From NCBI RefSeq assembly GCF_900141745.1, contig NZ_FSRM01000001.1:3968001-4032000 (forward strand): a DNA stretch of 64,000 bases. The letters are read 5' to 3'. Below the pieces are notes generated by a model. The model was not told the DNA's origin. It ran no database searches and saw only the letters and a program-made list of their open reading frames with translations. Shown here one piece after another: positions 46,886 through 57,987 of this stretch. A program made the translations under genes and the position numbers. The DNA comes from Paraburkholderia phenazinium. Lineage in GTDB: Bacteria; Pseudomonadota; Gammaproteobacteria; Burkholderiales; Burkholderiaceae. Position 1 is the first letter of the stretch. Each line of letters begins with the position of its first letter.

Positions 46886-47974
46886 TCAGGTGTTCTGCAC
46901 CACGATCGTCGGAAACTTCGAAGTCATGTCGCGGGCACGCTCGGCGATATGGATCGCCACCTTGCGGGCAATCGAGCGATAAATCTCAGCGATCCGGCCG
47001 TCCGGATCGGCCACCACGGTCGGGCGACCGGAGTCCGCCTGCTCGCGGATGCCTATATCGAGCGGCAGGCTGCCGAGCACTTCGACGCCATATTCCTTCG
47101 CCATGCGATCGCCGCCGCCGGCGCCGAAAATATGCTCTTCGTGGCCGCAATTCGAGCAGATATGGATGCCCATGTTCTCGACGATTCCAAGGATCGGAAT
47201 GCCGACCTTCTCGAACATCTTGAGGCCCTTCTTGGCGTCGAGCAGCGCGATGTCCTGCGGCGTGGTCACGATCACCGCGCCCGTCACCGGCACGCGCTGC
47301 GACAGCGTGAGCTGGATGTCGCCGGTGCCGGGCGGCATATCGACGATCAGGTAGTCCAGATCTTCCCAGTTCGTCTGCCGCAGCAGCTGTTCGAGCGCGG
47401 AGGTGGCCATCGGGCCGCGCCAGACCATCGGGTTGTCCTGCTCGATCAGAAAGCCGATCGAGTTGGCCTGCATGCCGTGGCCGCGCATCGGGCTCATTGT
47501 CTGGCCGTCCACCGATTCCGGACGGCCTTCGATGCCGAGCATCATCGGCAACGACGGGCCATAGATGTCCGCATCCAGAATGCCGACAGACGCGCCTTCG
47601 CTCTCGAGCGCCAGCGCCAGGTTCACGGCGGTCGTGCTTTTGCCGACGCCACCCTTGCCCGACGCCACCGCGATAATGTTCTTCACGTTCGGCAACAGTT
47701 TCACGCCGCGTTGCACGGTGTGCGCCGCGATCTGCTGGGAAACCTGCACACGTGCCTCGGCCACACCCGGCACGGCGCGCAACGCGTCGCCGATCAGTGT
47801 GCGAATCGCTTCAAACTGCCGTTTGGCCGGATAGCCGAGTATCACTTCGACGCTAACCGTGGCACCATCAATAGCGGTGTTCTTGAGGCCTTTCGCCGCC
47901 GCGAAAGGGCGGCCGGTGTTGGGGTCAGCGACAGTCGCGAGGGCGGCGTCGACCAATGCCCGATCAATGCTCAT
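46886..47974 (-). CDS. apbC: Iron-sulfur cluster carrier protein Mrp/ApbC
   Basis: The 362-residue P-loop ATPase carries Fe-S clusters to target enzymes. It has an N-terminal MIP18-like domain, the deviant Walker motif ASGKGGVGKST (near residue 107), DADIYGPS, MPPGTGDIQLT and the cluster-binding CxxC (HICSNCGHEEHIFG). ATG 47974 has GGAG five bases upstream. It is divergent from the OmpA-like lipoprotein. Confidence 0.96.
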   Translation of the reverse strand: MSIDRALVDAALATVADPNTGRPFAAAKGLKNTAIDGATVSVEVILGYPAKRQFEAIRTLIGDALRAVPGVAEARVQVSQQIAAHTVQRGVKLLPNVKNIIAVASGKGGVGKSTTAVNLALALESEGASVGILDADIYGPSLPMMLGIEGRPESVDGQTMSPMRGHGMQANSIGFLIEQDNPMVWRGPMATSALEQLLRQTNWEDLDYLIVDMPPGTGDIQLTLSQRVPVTGAVIVTTPQDIALLDAKKGLKMFEKVGIPILGIVENMGIHICSNCGHEEHIFGAGGGDRMAKEYGVEVLGSLPLDIGIREQADSGRPTVVADPDGRIAEIYRSIARKVAIHIAERARDMTSKFPTIVVQNT

Positions 47975-48253
47975 TGAGACTCCATGGGAACACTTGCGGC
48001 GCGACCGAATCGAAGTTTCGGCCACCGACTGGAAATTGAAAGAAATTGTTATGTGGGATTGCGCAAATCAGCCTTGCCGGGCACCCTTCGCCAGCAGCAG
48101 GCCGCAGGGTCGCATCGCCAGATACTTCAGTCGTCATTGTAGTGGCTGGCGCGGGAGGTTGCCGGAAGACCCTTCTTCACCGTGTTTGCGCGGCGTCGAC
48201 CAACATGCCCATCGTGGACGGACGACCCGCTTTAATAATCAAGAGGAATCAAA

Positions 48254-48904
48254 ATGAACGCAAAAATCATGACTCGCCTGGCAGTCTTCGCAGTCGCCGG
48301 TTCGCTGCTGGCAGGCTGCGCCACGCAACAGGGCACCAACACCGCCGTCGGTACGGGCGTGGGCGCCGGTACGGGTGCGGCACTCGGCGCGATCTTTGGT
48401 GGTGGCAAGGGCGCGGCAATCGGTGCGGGCGTCGGCGCAGCGGTTGGCGGCATCACCGGCTACAACTGGCAGGCCATTCACAACAAGCTGTCGGGCGCCA
48501 CCAAGGGTACCGGCACGCAGATCACGGAACAGCCGGACGGTTCGCTCAAGCTGAACATCCCGAGCTCGGTTACGTTCGATACGAACAGCTATGCGCTCAA
48601 GCCGTCGTTCACGCCGATCATCGACCAGTTGGCGCAGACGCTCCAGCAGAATCCGGAGCTGATCGCGCAAGTGGTCGGTTATACAGACAGCACCGGTTCG
48701 CCGCAGTACAACCAGACCCTGTCGGTCAACCGTGCACAAAGCGTCGCCGACACCCTGCTCCAGCGCGGCATCAATCCGCAACGCCTGTCCGCACAGGGCA
48801 TGGGTCAGAACAATCCGATCGCCGACAACAACACGGACGCGGGCCGTGCTGCGAACCGCCGCGTGGAAATCTACCTGCGCGCGACCGCGCAACACGCAGG
48901 CTAA
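48254..48904 (+). CDS. OmpA-family lipoprotein with glycine zipper
   Basis: The 216-residue protein has a lipobox LLAGC (Cys22), a glycine-zipper segment (GTGVGAGTGAALGAIFGGGKG and following, residues about 33-70) and an OmpA peptidoglycan-binding domain with VGYTDSTGSPQYNQTLSVNRAQSVADTL and NRRVEIYL. It anchors the outer membrane to peptidoglycan and resembles YiaD. AGAGGA precedes the ATG. A strong terminator lies about 210 bases downstream. Confidence 0.93.
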   Translation: MNAKIMTRLAVFAVAGSLLAGCATQQGTNTAVGTGVGAGTGAALGAIFGGGKGAAIGAGVGAAVGGITGYNWQAIHNKLSGATKGTGTQITEQPDGSLKLNIPSSVTFDTNSYALKPSFTPIIDQLAQTLQQNPELIAQVVGYTDSTGSPQYNQTLSVNRAQSVADTLLQRGINPQRLSAQGMGQNNPIADNNTDAGRAANRRVEIYLRATAQHAG

Positions 48905-49259
48905 CGGCTAGTACAGCGGGGAATGGGTGTGGGGCCAGCGCGCGGCGTGCAGTCAGTCGCCGCGCCGCGAATCCCACCATGTGATGGGGACGGAAACACC
49001 GGTAGGTGAATCGAAAAAAATTTCGAACTCTCCCGAAAATCCGCTGTCTCTCTTTACGGTACGTGGCTGGCTTTGCCGCCACGGCACCATTCTCCTCTTG
49101 TCGTTGTTGCTCCGGGGCCCATAGCCCCGGTTTTTTTTGGTGCCGGTTCCGCGCGCCGTTCAGTTCAAGGTCTGGCGCACCAAAACACCGCGGGTCTGCT
49201 CGCCGCGGCCGCCCTGCTAGAATCGTAGTTTCGTCTCCCGCAAGCCCTCAAACATCCCT
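48905..49259. other. Intergenic region between OmpA-like gene and metG
   Basis: Of these 355 bases, a terminator is at 49112-49138. A TAGAAT hexamer near 49218 is a plausible metG minus-10 element. Nothing else is clear. Confidence 0.4.
49112..49138 (+). terminator. Terminator upstream of metG
   Basis: The stem CCGGGG/CCCCGG is followed by eight T residues. Confidence 0.9.
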
Positions 49260-51413
49260 ATGTCAGCACCCGCAACCGGTCTCCCCGCAGGCGCGCCGTC
49301 CGGCCGTCGACAGATTCTCGTCACGTCAGCCCTTCCCTATGCGAACGGGCAAATCCATATTGGCCATCTGGTCGAATATATCCAGACGGACATCTGGGTC
49401 CGGACGCTGCGCATGCACGGCCACGAGGTGTATTACGTCGGCGCCGACGATACGCACGGCACGCCGATCATGTTGCGGGCGGAAAAGGAAGGCATCACGC
49501 CGAAGCAGCTGATCGACCGCGTCTGGCAGGAACACAAGCGCGATTTCGACAGCTTCGGTATTTCCTTCGACAATTATTATTCGACCGACTCGGAAGAGAA
49601 CCGGGTTCTTAGCGAATCCGTCTATACGGCGCTCAAGGACGCAGGGCTGATCGACGCACGCGATATCGAACAGGCGTATGACCCCGTCAAGGAAATGTTC
49701 CTGCCGGACCGCTTCATCAAGGGCGAGTGTCCGAAGTGCGGCGCCAAAGACCAGTACGGCGACAACTGCGAAGTGTGTGGCTCGACCTACCAGCCCACCG
49801 AGCTGATCAACCCTTACTCGGTGGTCTCGGGCGCCACGCCGATCCGCAAGACGTCGACGCACTATTTCTTCCGCCTCTCCGACCCGCGCTGCGAGAATTT
49901 CCTGCGCGGCTGGGTGGGTGGACTGGCACAGCCTGAAGCCACCAACAAGATGCGCGAATGGCTCGGCGATTCCGGCGAGGCCAAGCTGGCTGACTGGGAT
50001 ATTTCCCGTGACGCGCCGTACTTCGGCTTCGAGATCCCCGGCGCGCCGGGCAAGTACTTCTATGTGTGGCTGGATGCGCCGGTCGGCTATTACGCGAGCT
50101 TCAAGAACCTCGCGGAAAAGCGCGGCATCGATTTCGACGCGTGGGTGCGCAAGGGCTCGAGCGCCGAGCAGTACCACTTCATCGGCAAAGACATCCTGTA
50201 CTTCCACACGCTGTTCTGGCCGGCCATGCTCGAATTTTCGGGCCATCGCACGCCGACCAACGTGTTCGCGCACGGCTTCCTGACGGTGGACGGCGCGAAG
50301 ATGTCGAAATCGCGCGGCACGTTTATCACGGCGCAGAGCGTGATCGACACCGGCCTGAATCCGGAATGGCTGCGCTACTACTTCGCCGCCAAGCTGAACA
50401 GCACGATGGAAGACCTCGACCTGAATCTGGACGACTTCCAGGCACGCGTGAACAGCGATCTGGTCGGCAAGTACGTGAACATCGCGAGCCGCGCGGCGGG
50501 CTTCCTGATCAAGCGTTTCGACGGGCGCGTGCAGGACAGCGCGATGCAGCATCCGCTGCTCGGCACGCTGCGCGCGGCGATCCCGCAGATCGCTGCCAAC
50601 TACGAAGCGCGCGAGTACAACCGCGCACTGCGTCAGACGATGGATCTGGCCGACGCTGTCAACGCTTACGTCGATACAGCAAAGCCGTGGGATCAGGCGA
50701 AAGATCCAGCCAACGCGGTCGCGCTGCACGAAACCTGCAGCGTCAGCGTCGAGGCGTTCCGGTTGCTGTCGCTCGCGCTGAAGCCGGTGCTGCCGAAGCT
50801 CGCGGAAGCCGTCGAAGGGTTCCTCGGCATCGAGCCGCTGAAGTGGTCCGATGCCGCCACGCCGCTCAACTCAGAGCGGCCGATCAATGCGTACAAGCAT
50901 CTGATGACGCGCGTCGATCCGAAGCAGATCGAAGCACTGCTGGCGGCCAATCGTGAGTCGCTGCAGGCAACGGACGCCGCGGCGCCTGTCGCCGCCGACA
51001 ACGCCAAAACCAAGGCCAAGGCAAAAGCTGCTGCCGCCGGCGACAAGGCAAGCACCGAAGACGACGGCTCCGGCATCATCTCGATCGACGACTTTGCAAA
51101 GATCGATCTGCGTATCGCGAAGATCGTCGACTGTCGCGCGGTGGAGGGTTCGGACAAGCTGTTGCAACTGACACTCGACGTCGGCGAAGAGAAAACCCGC
51201 AACGTGTTTTCGGGTATCAAGTCGGCCTATCAGCCGGAGCAACTGATCGGCAAGCTGACGGTGATGGTGGCAAATCTCGCGCCGCGCAAGATGAAGTTCG
51301 GGTTGTCCGAAGGGATGGTGCTGGCGGCATCGGCGACCGACGAGAAGGCCGAACCGGGCCTCTACATCCTCGAACCGCATAGCGGCGCGAAGCCGGGCAT
51401 GCGGGTCAAGTAG
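49260..51413 (+). CDS. metG: Methionyl-tRNA synthetase
   Basis: The 717-residue class I synthetase has the HIGH motif at residues 33-36, KMSKS at 347-351, a zinc-binding knuckle with CPKC and CEVC (MetG1-type), and a C-terminal tRNA-binding EMAP/Trbp111-like domain ([16 protein letters not shown] to the end) joined by an Ala/Lys-rich linker. It charges tRNA-Met. ATG 49260 adds a short Pro/Gly lead before the conserved [13 protein letters not shown] terminator follows. Confidence 0.97.
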   Translation: MSAPATGLPAGAPSGRRQILVTSALPYANGQIHIGHLVEYIQTDIWVRTLRMHGHEVYYVGADDTHGTPIMLRAEKEGITPKQLIDRVWQEHKRDFDSFGISFDNYYSTDSEENRVLSESVYTALKDAGLIDARDIEQAYDPVKEMFLPDRFIKGECPKCGAKDQYGDNCEVCGSTYQPTELINPYSVVSGATPIRKTSTHYFFRLSDPRCENFLRGWVGGLAQPEATNKMREWLGDSGEAKLADWDISRDAPYFGFEIPGAPGKYFYVWLDAPVGYYASFKNLAEKRGIDFDAWVRKGSSAEQYHFIGKDILYFHTLFWPAMLEFSGHRTPTNVFAHGFLTVDGAKMSKSRGTFITAQSVIDTGLNPEWLRYYFAAKLNSTMEDLDLNLDDFQARVNSDLVGKYVNIASRAAGFLIKRFDGRVQDSAMQHPLLGTLRAAIPQIAANYEAREYNRALRQTMDLADAVNAYVDTAKPWDQAKDPANAVALHETCSVSVEAFRLLSLALKPVLPKLAEAVEGFLGIEPLKWSDAATPLNSERPINAYKHLMTRVDPKQIEALLAANRESLQATDAAAPVAADNAKTKAKAKAAAAGDKASTEDDGSGIISIDDFAKIDLRIAKIVDCRAVEGSDKLLQLTLDVGEEKTRNVFSGIKSAYQPEQLIGKLTVMVANLAPRKMKFGLSEGMVLAASATDEKAEPGLYILEPHSGAKPGMRVK

Positions 51414-51454
51414 GACCGCGGCGCGGGTCGCGCTACCGCCGTCACTGGAAAAGC

Positions 51455-51483
51455 AAAAAGCACGTCAACCGACGTGCTTTTTT
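51455..51483. terminator. Bidirectional terminator between metG and tamB
   Basis: AAAAAGCACGTC/GACGTGCTTTTT with an AACC loop sits between convergent metG and tamB. Confidence 0.88.
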
Positions 51484-51521
51484 GCTTTGCGAGCATGCTG
51501 GGGCAACCCGCATGCATCGCC

Positions 51522-54500
51522 CTACTGCTTCGACTTGCCAAACCACGGCCAGCGATCGAAGCGCCGCGTGTACAACAGGTTCATCCCCTGGAACGTCCCG
51601 CCGTACGCCACCACCGACCAGTAGCGCGTCAGATTGACCGTCGCCTTGATCGCATTGCTCGCCGACTGCAGGCCTTGCTCATATCCCAGCACCAGCCACT
51701 GGTTGATGGCCTTCGACACCATCACGACCTGCGGATCCGTCAGCCCCACATCGCTCGTGCCGATCGAAAACTCGTCGAGCCCGAACGTCTGCGCGATCCG
51801 CTTGCCTTGCGTATTGCCGAGCAGCGCCAGGGCGGTCGTCATCGCACTTTGCTGACCGAGGTTGTTGCCCTGATCGGTGCCGTGGCCAAACAACAGCCAT
51901 GACAGCTTTTCGTTGTCGGGCACGGACGGCTCCGAGATCAGCTTGGCGACCGGCGCGTCGACGGTACCGGTCACCTGTACGCCCGCTTCGACCTGCTGGT
52001 TGCGCCGCATCGCCAGAATGTTGATGCCCGGATTGGCCACCGGACCGTTGAACGTGAAGAAGCCGTTCTCGATGTTCAGCTTGCGCCCGAAAGCGGTATA
52101 GGTCGAGCCTTGTGTCACGCGCACGTCGCCCACTGCGCGCAGCGGCGCGTCAGGCGCGCTCAGCGCAGTGATCTTGCCGGTCAGCCCGAGGTCCGCGCCC
52201 TGACCGCGGAAGCGGAACTTGTTGCCCAGATTGATCTCGACGGTAGCGGTCGGCGCAAAGCGGCTTGCCGGCTTGTTGCCGGGGAGCACACCCGGCTTCG
52301 CCTCGCCGGGCACCGTGCCGTCAGGCCGCACGACCACCACGTCATCACCGAGCTTGGGCGCCGCCTGCTCCGGCATGTCGAAAAGCGCGTGATCGACGGT
52401 GAATTTCCCATTGATATTCATGGCCCCGAGGTGTCCGCCGTTGGCCACGGTCGCGCTGCCCGAAAGCGACAGATTGCGGTCCGGCGCCGCGAACAGTTCC
52501 AGCTTGTCGGCAACAATGCTCGCGGTCAGATCGGGCTCCGAACCGTCGAGGCGCACCTTGCCGGTAGCGCGCAACGTGCCGGTTGCGCCGTGGAATTCAA
52601 CCTGCTGGAAGTCCACCAGATTCTGCGACAACGCAATGCGGATCACTCCATCCTTCAACTGGATGCCCTGATCGACCGCAGTGGCCGAGATGCCGTCACC
52701 CAGCAGCGACCCCGACACGCTTGGCTTCGCCACCGTGCCGCCAAGCGCGAGCTTCAGCGCGAGATGGCCGTCGAGCATATAAGTCGGGCCGAGCAGACCG
52801 CCGGTGGTCTTCAGCGACGGCACATTGGCGTCGATATTGCCCGTGAGCGGCGCCTCGTCGTTGATACTCAATGCACCGTTGTTCATCGCAAGCGTCGTGT
52901 GAGCGTCGGCGTCGATCACGCCGATCCGGCTCGCCTGCGCATGCACCGTCGCGTTCAGGCGATTGCCGGCGCTGAAGTCGACGCGCGCCGAGAGATCGGT
53001 GATACCCATCGATGCAAGACCGTTGCCGATTTCCACCGTCACATCGCCGCCGCGGCGCTTCAACTGGATGTGGCCGCTCGCCGTGTTGCCGAGCGCGAAG
53101 TCCCAGTCGCCGTCGAACACCAGATCGGTTTTCATCGGCGGCGGCTCGCCGGTGAACTCCTGCTGGATCGACATCAGGCGCGCCACCGAAACGCCCGTCA
53201 GCGAGCCGGCCGACTGGATGCGTCCGTGATCCAGCGCGAACGATTTCAGATCGAGCACCGCGCCTTCCAGCGTCAACCGGGTTGCGCCGAGCGTCACGTG
53301 GTTAGGCGCCGCGCTGATGGTTAGCGGCGATTCGAGATTGATCGAAGGCGTGCCGCGATTCTGCAACTGCGTGACGGTGCCATCCCAGGCCGTGCCTTGC
53401 GATGTATCGGAGAGGCGGCCATTGGCGGCCAGCGTCAGGTCGAGCGGCCGCTGATACAGCGTGCCGACCGCCTGGGCTTGCAGCGTATGGTGCGCGCGCG
53501 TGCCGTTCAGGCGCGCGCTGAGCGTCGACAGTTCGACGCCGTTTGTGCTCAGGTCACGCGCGTCGGTCGTAAAGACCATCGCGCCGTTCGCACCGTCGCG
53601 CAACTCGGCGTGGCCCTCCGCGTGGCCGAGCTTGTTCGCGCCGAACACGACGCTATCGGCCTTGTAGTCCAGCGTGACATTCGGATGCGCAAACGAGCCG
53701 GTCACATCGCCGTTGGCGGTAACCTGCCCGGCCAGACCGAAGCCGAGGCGCTCGATTTGCGGGGCATCCGCGCGAAACCGCAGCCGGTCGCCCGGCGCGC
53801 CGAAGCTGCCCTGCAGATCGACCTGGTTGCCTGCTACTGACAGCGTGAGCTTGCTGGGCAGGATCCGCGAACCTGCGAGCTGGATCGTGCCGCCGCCGGT
53901 CATCGGCAAGTCGTCGTAGACGCTCTGGCCAAGTTTGATCTCAGCTTTGGTCGTGAAGGTAGGACCGAGCACGCCGGCTGCCGTGATGGTGCCGTTGACG
54001 CGCGCCTGGATCTTCGGCGACGGAGACGACGATGGTTTTGCGGCAGGCGCCGAGCGCTTTGCCGGAGGTACCGGGGCTTGTGCTGGACGCACCGGGGCTT
54101 TTGCCGGTGTCGCCCTGGCAGGATTGCTGCGGCCCTTGCCGTCGTTTGCTGCAGCGCCGGCTGGCGAACGCGAAGGCATCTGCGAAGTCAGACCGAGCGG
54201 ATCGAAATCGGTCAGTTGTGCTTTCAGGTTGTATGTGGAACTGGCGTCGTGTTTGATGGCGCCCGAGAGGTCAATCCGTCCGCGGCCCGAGGTGATCCGC
54301 ACATCGCTAAAACTCATGCGCGCCGGGTCAAACGTGATTTTGCCCTGGGCGCGCAGCGCGGCCTTGGGATCAGCGAGGTCGAGCGTGATGCTCTGCACGT
54401 CGTCATTCAGGCGAATGCCGATCGGCCCGGCAAGCTGGGTTGAGCGCACGCTCGCTTCGAGCGCGTTCAGGTCGAGACCGGCCACATGCAGATCGAGTTG

Positions 54501-55787
54501 GCCACGCTTGCCAGTCAGCGTGCCCGCGCCTGTGAGCGTCGCGTTCTTGACGAGTCGCACGTTCAGATTCGAGATGCTTTGGGCGTGCGCATCGAGCCGC
54601 ACGTCGGTATGGGCTTCGATGAGCGGCAGCAGATGTTCGTCGATCGCGCCCGGTTTCGCGTTGACGATCGACACCTGACCAGCGACTACAAAGCCAGCGG
54701 CAGATCTCGCCGCGGGGGCGGCGGTGGTCGAGGCGCTCGCTGCAACCGGACCGGCAACGCTCCCGCTCGCAACCACACCACTCCCACTCGCGCTCGCCGC
54801 ACTCGCCGCCGCTGCGCCACCGCCGCCCTCACCCACAACCGGCTGCAGATCCGCCCGCACCGCCAGATCCGCCAACGGCGCACCAGGCGCGAAAGCCTGC
54901 GGGTTAATGTGATCGAACGTCAACGTCGCGCGCTGCAGCGGCACCTCGGCAAACGGCGTCGCCTCCACGTGCGCATGGCCCGCGAGTTTCATGCCGCTCG
55001 CATCCAGTTCCGCCATCAGCGTCTCGAGCGTGCCGCTCAAGCGCCCGCTGACCTGCACCGGCTCCTCATTGACCTTGCCCGAGTAACCAATATTGCCGCT
55101 CAACGGAAACGGCCGCACGCCATCCAGCTTCGCCGCCGCCGTCACCGAACCAAACGGCGTATCGAGCCGATCGATCGCGGCTTCGTGATGCTGCCCATCG
55201 CTGCGTCCATGGAAAATGAAATGCGAATACTCAGCCGTCGACCCGCCTTGATGCAACAGCAGCGTATCGACCCGCACGTCACGTATCTCGATCTGCATCG
55301 GTAAGCGCAGGTCCTTCGGCAGGCTCATCGGCGAACTGCTGCTGGATGAGGACGAGCCGATCCGCGCGTCGATGGTGCCCACATGCAGATAGTCGACCGC
55401 AAAACGCCACGGCCGCCCGCTCACCGCCCAGCGGCCATCGACCTTGTCCACCTTGATGTCCGTGCCGCTGCCATCGAGACTGCGCCACTCCACCCCGTGC
55501 AAACGCAAGCCCGTGATCAGCGCGCCGCCGTCCAGCGTGCCGGTGAGGCGGCCGCCCAGCAGCCTCACTGCAGCGTGCCACGCATAGGCAGTGCCGCGTT
55601 CAGTCGCCACCGCGCCGTATAACGCTCCCGCCAGCAATGCCACGAGCACCACCGGCACCCCCATAAACCACGCGAGCAGCGTCCACAACCGGCGCTTGCG
55701 GCGCACGGGAGGCGGCGTCTCAGAACCATCCGGCGTGGTGCCACCGGGTGTCTGCGGAGGAGGGTTGGCGGAAGAATCCGTCGTCAT
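51522..55787 (-). CDS. tamB: Translocation and assembly module protein TamB
   Basis: The 1421-residue protein has a Pro-rich cytoplasmic tail, one membrane helix (WTLLAWFMGVPVVLVALLAGAL near residue 45), an extended periplasmic beta-taco region and the C-terminal DUF490 domain ending GGTFQGMNLLYTRRF. It bridges the inner and outer membranes with TamA, moving phospholipids or helping outer-membrane protein assembly. Low-complexity inserts include an eight-Ser tract near residue 150 and Ala/Pro stretches near 570. It follows tamA by 60 bases. Confidence 0.94.
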   Translation of the reverse strand: MTTDSSANPPPQTPGGTTPDGSETPPPVRRKRRLWTLLAWFMGVPVVLVALLAGALYGAVATERGTAYAWHAAVRLLGGRLTGTLDGGALITGLRLHGVEWRSLDGSGTDIKVDKVDGRWAVSGRPWRFAVDYLHVGTIDARIGSSSSSSSSPMSLPKDLRLPMQIEIRDVRVDTLLLHQGGSTAEYSHFIFHGRSDGQHHEAAIDRLDTPFGSVTAAAKLDGVRPFPLSGNIGYSGKVNEEPVQVSGRLSGTLETLMAELDASGMKLAGHAHVEATPFAEVPLQRATLTFDHINPQAFAPGAPLADLAVRADLQPVVGEGGGGAAAASAASASGSGVVASGSVAGPVAASASTTAAPAARSAAGFVVAGQVSIVNAKPGAIDEHLLPLIEAHTDVRLDAHAQSISNLNVRLVKNATLTGAGTLTGKRGQLDLHVAGLDLNALEASVRSTQLAGPIGIRLNDDVQSITLDLADPKAALRAQGKITFDPARMSFSDVRITSGRGRIDLSGAIKHDASSTYNLKAQLTDFDPLGLTSQMPSRSPAGAAANDGKGRSNPARATPAKAPVRPAQAPVPPAKRSAPAAKPSSSPSPKIQARVNGTITAAGVLGPTFTTKAEIKLGQSVYDDLPMTGGGTIQLAGSRILPSKLTLSVAGNQVDLQGSFGAPGDRLRFRADAPQIERLGFGLAGQVTANGDVTGSFAHPNVTLDYKADSVVFGANKLGHAEGHAELRDGANGAMVFTTDARDLSTNGVELSTLSARLNGTRAHHTLQAQAVGTLYQRPLDLTLAANGRLSDTSQGTAWDGTVTQLQNRGTPSINLESPLTISAAPNHVTLGATRLTLEGAVLDLKSFALDHGRIQSAGSLTGVSVARLMSIQQEFTGEPPPMKTDLVFDGDWDFALGNTASGHIQLKRRGGDVTVEIGNGLASMGITDLSARVDFSAGNRLNATVHAQASRIGVIDADAHTTLAMNNGALSINDEAPLTGNIDANVPSLKTTGGLLGPTYMLDGHLALKLALGGTVAKPSVSGSLLGDGISATAVDQGIQLKDGVIRIALSQNLVDFQQVEFHGATGTLRATGKVRLDGSEPDLTASIVADKLELFAAPDRNLSLSGSATVANGGHLGAMNINGKFTVDHALFDMPEQAAPKLGDDVVVVRPDGTVPGEAKPGVLPGNKPASRFAPTATVEINLGNKFRFRGQGADLGLTGKITALSAPDAPLRAVGDVRVTQGSTYTAFGRKLNIENGFFTFNGPVANPGINILAMRRNQQVEAGVQVTGTVDAPVAKLISEPSVPDNEKLSWLLFGHGTDQGNNLGQQSAMTTALALLGNTQGKRIAQTFGLDEFSIGTSDVGLTDPQVVMVSKAINQWLVLGYEQGLQSASNAIKATVNLTRYWSVVAYGGTFQGMNLLYTRRFDRWPWFGKSKQ

Positions 55788-55847
55788 ACTCGAGCCATGC
55801 GAATCACAATGCCTGAAGCGAAAGTCACTGCAGTTGGAAGTAAAAGA

Positions 55848-57680
55848 TCAAAAGGCGATGCCGAGCGTCAGATACGGCCGGATATCCTTGTTACGAATCC
55901 CGTACGCGAGGTCGACGTTCACTGGCCCCACCGGACTGCGCCAGCGCGCGCCAAAACCCACGCCGGGGTAGAACACTTTTTCGCCCCATGTGTCGGTGGC
56001 CGTGCCGATGTCGAAGAACACCGCGCCGCCCCAGTCATGGGTGAACCAGTGCTGGTATTCGCTCGAAGCTGTAATCAGGTATTTGGTCGGCAGCACCGAG
56101 CCGTCGACGTTATTGCCGATGCCTTCGTAGCTATAGCCACGCACCGAGTTCGAGCCGCCTGCCCGGAACAGCAGCGAGGCCGGAATGCCGCTCGAACTGC
56201 CCGACGTGAACACACCGCCGAATTCAGCACGTATCAAGACGAGATCGGATTTGCCGACCGGGAAGTACTGCTGGGCACGCGCATAGAGGCGCCCGAAAGT
56301 CTGATCGGCCAGGGCGCCCTTGACCGCGAAACCCGCTTCGACGTGAAGCAGGTTGCCGGAGCGCGGAAACAGCGGGTCGTCGGTATTACGGCGCGTCCAG
56401 GTCCATGCGGGCACGAGTGCGTGGGCGGTAATCGGTCCGACCGCATTCTGGTCGAGCCTGTCGTCGTAATAGAAGAGCGAGTAGCCGTAGTCGAGGTACT
56501 GCGATGTGCGGGTGGTTTGCACGCCGGCGCGAATACTGTAGATGCGGGTATCGGACACATTGGTGGTGCCATACGAGGCCAGCACGCTATTGGTCCACGC
56601 GCGCTCGCCCGGCGGCATCGACAGCTGGATCTGGCCGAACTGTTCGATCTGGTCGATCCGGCCGCCCACCGTGAACGGATACGCTGCGCCGAAGGTATTC
56701 AGATACGAGTAGTTGCCCTGCACCTGCGGACCGGTATCCGTGGCGTAACCCACGCCGCCGCGAATGCTGTTGTAGGGATATTCGCTGACCTTCACCCGCA
56801 CCGGTGTCTCGAGCGGCTTGGCCGGGTCGTTGCCGACGTCGATCGCGACGCTCGCGTAGTACGGCGTGTTCTGCAACTGGCGTTGCAGTTCAGCCACTCG
56901 CTGCACGTCGTAAATGGCGCCGACGGAAATCGGATTCACGTTGTCGACGATCTTCGCGGGATAGCGCTCGGTGCCCACCACTTCGAGCTTGCCCATCGTG
57001 AAGGTCGGACCGCTGTCGAAGGTGACGGACAGCTTCGCCTCATGCGTGCGCGGATCGATACGTGCCTGCGACTGCGTAATCTTCGCCGCCACATAGCGGC
57101 GCGCTTGCAACGCACGGAGGGCCGCGCTTTTGGCATCGTCCCAGCCGCCCTGCGAGAACGGGTCGCCTTCATGCAGCGAAAAGGCAAAACGGGTGGCGTT
57201 TTCCTGCGCCGGATCTTCGGTCAGCACCGGCCCGTTGAATGACAGCGTAACGGAAGAAATTGTGGTCTGCGGACCGGGATCGACGCTCACCGTGACGCGC
57301 TTCTTGCCGTCGACCGTACGAACGTCGGTGCGCACCACCGGCGAAAAATAGCCCGCGGTAGCGGTCAGGTCGCGCACCTGCTGCGGAGTCGCGGTGACCA
57401 GAAAGTCGAACTGGTCGTCGCTGACATCGTCGCGTTTGGCGAAGCGGGCGATATCCAGATGCTCCTCGAGCAGCTTGCGCACCGCGCGCGGCGAGGCCTG
57501 GATATCGACCTTGTAAGCTGCGCGTGCCTCGACAGCCGCGAACGCAAGCCAGACCAGACCCAGCGTCAGCCATGCGCGCACCAGCCACGCCGCGCCCTGA
57601 GCGTGGCGCGCGAGCCGACCACGCCGCGCAGCCGGTTTGCCATGTTGCACACGCGACGGTTCGATCGCACAACCCGCCAA
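55848..57680 (-). CDS. tamA: Outer-membrane assembly protein TamA (BamA/Omp85 family)
   Basis: The protein of about 610 residues has a signal-like segment (LVRAWLTLGLVWLAFAAVEARA), three POTRA domains and a C-terminal Omp85 barrel with the lid motif FRAGGSNSVRGYSYEGIG and a last strand ending LTLGIAF. It pairs with TamB encoded just downstream. No ATG fits: I chose TTG 57680, which has a GGAGGT ribosome site five bases upstream. An ATG at 57782 and a GTG at 57650 are alternatives with no ribosome site. Confidence 0.93.
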   Translation of the reverse strand: MAGCAIEPSRVQHGKPAARRGRLARHAQGAAWLVRAWLTLGLVWLAFAAVEARAAYKVDIQASPRAVRKLLEEHLDIARFAKRDDVSDDQFDFLVTATPQQVRDLTATAGYFSPVVRTDVRTVDGKKRVTVSVDPGPQTTISSVTLSFNGPVLTEDPAQENATRFAFSLHEGDPFSQGGWDDAKSAALRALQARRYVAAKITQSQARIDPRTHEAKLSVTFDSGPTFTMGKLEVVGTERYPAKIVDNVNPISVGAIYDVQRVAELQRQLQNTPYYASVAIDVGNDPAKPLETPVRVKVSEYPYNSIRGGVGYATDTGPQVQGNYSYLNTFGAAYPFTVGGRIDQIEQFGQIQLSMPPGERAWTNSVLASYGTTNVSDTRIYSIRAGVQTTRTSQYLDYGYSLFYYDDRLDQNAVGPITAHALVPAWTWTRRNTDDPLFPRSGNLLHVEAGFAVKGALADQTFGRLYARAQQYFPVGKSDLVLIRAEFGGVFTSGSSSGIPASLLFRAGGSNSVRGYSYEGIGNNVDGSVLPTKYLITASSEYQHWFTHDWGGAVFFDIGTATDTWGEKVFYPGVGFGARWRSPVGPVNVDLAYGIRNKDIRPYLTLGIAF

Positions 57681-57987
57681 ACAGGACCTCCGCGGCCGTT
57701 GTTGATGAAAGATTCCGCTTGCCGGCCGCTGCGGCGGCCCGAAGCTCGCTATTTGACCACATCGGCGGCGCCTCGCGGGCATCTCGAAATTGACGGAGGC
57801 GGCCTATCCACGCCCTCCCCGGCTGTTCTGGCATGGGCTCTGCAGTTGCGGCTCGCCCGCCTTGGACGTGGCAACCGGGCCGATGTTCCGCGAGTTTTCG
57901 CCCACAGGCGACGCTTGCTGTAAAATTGCGTCGACCCGAGCGACGGTCTCAATAACCGCCGCCACTTCCCCATACGGACGTTGAGCC
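57681..57987. other. Divergent promoter region of tamA and DUF3460 gene
   Basis: About 307 bases. A TAAAAT hexamer near 57921 could be a minus-10 element of the DUF3460-scpA transcript. No gene is supported. Confidence 0.35.
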
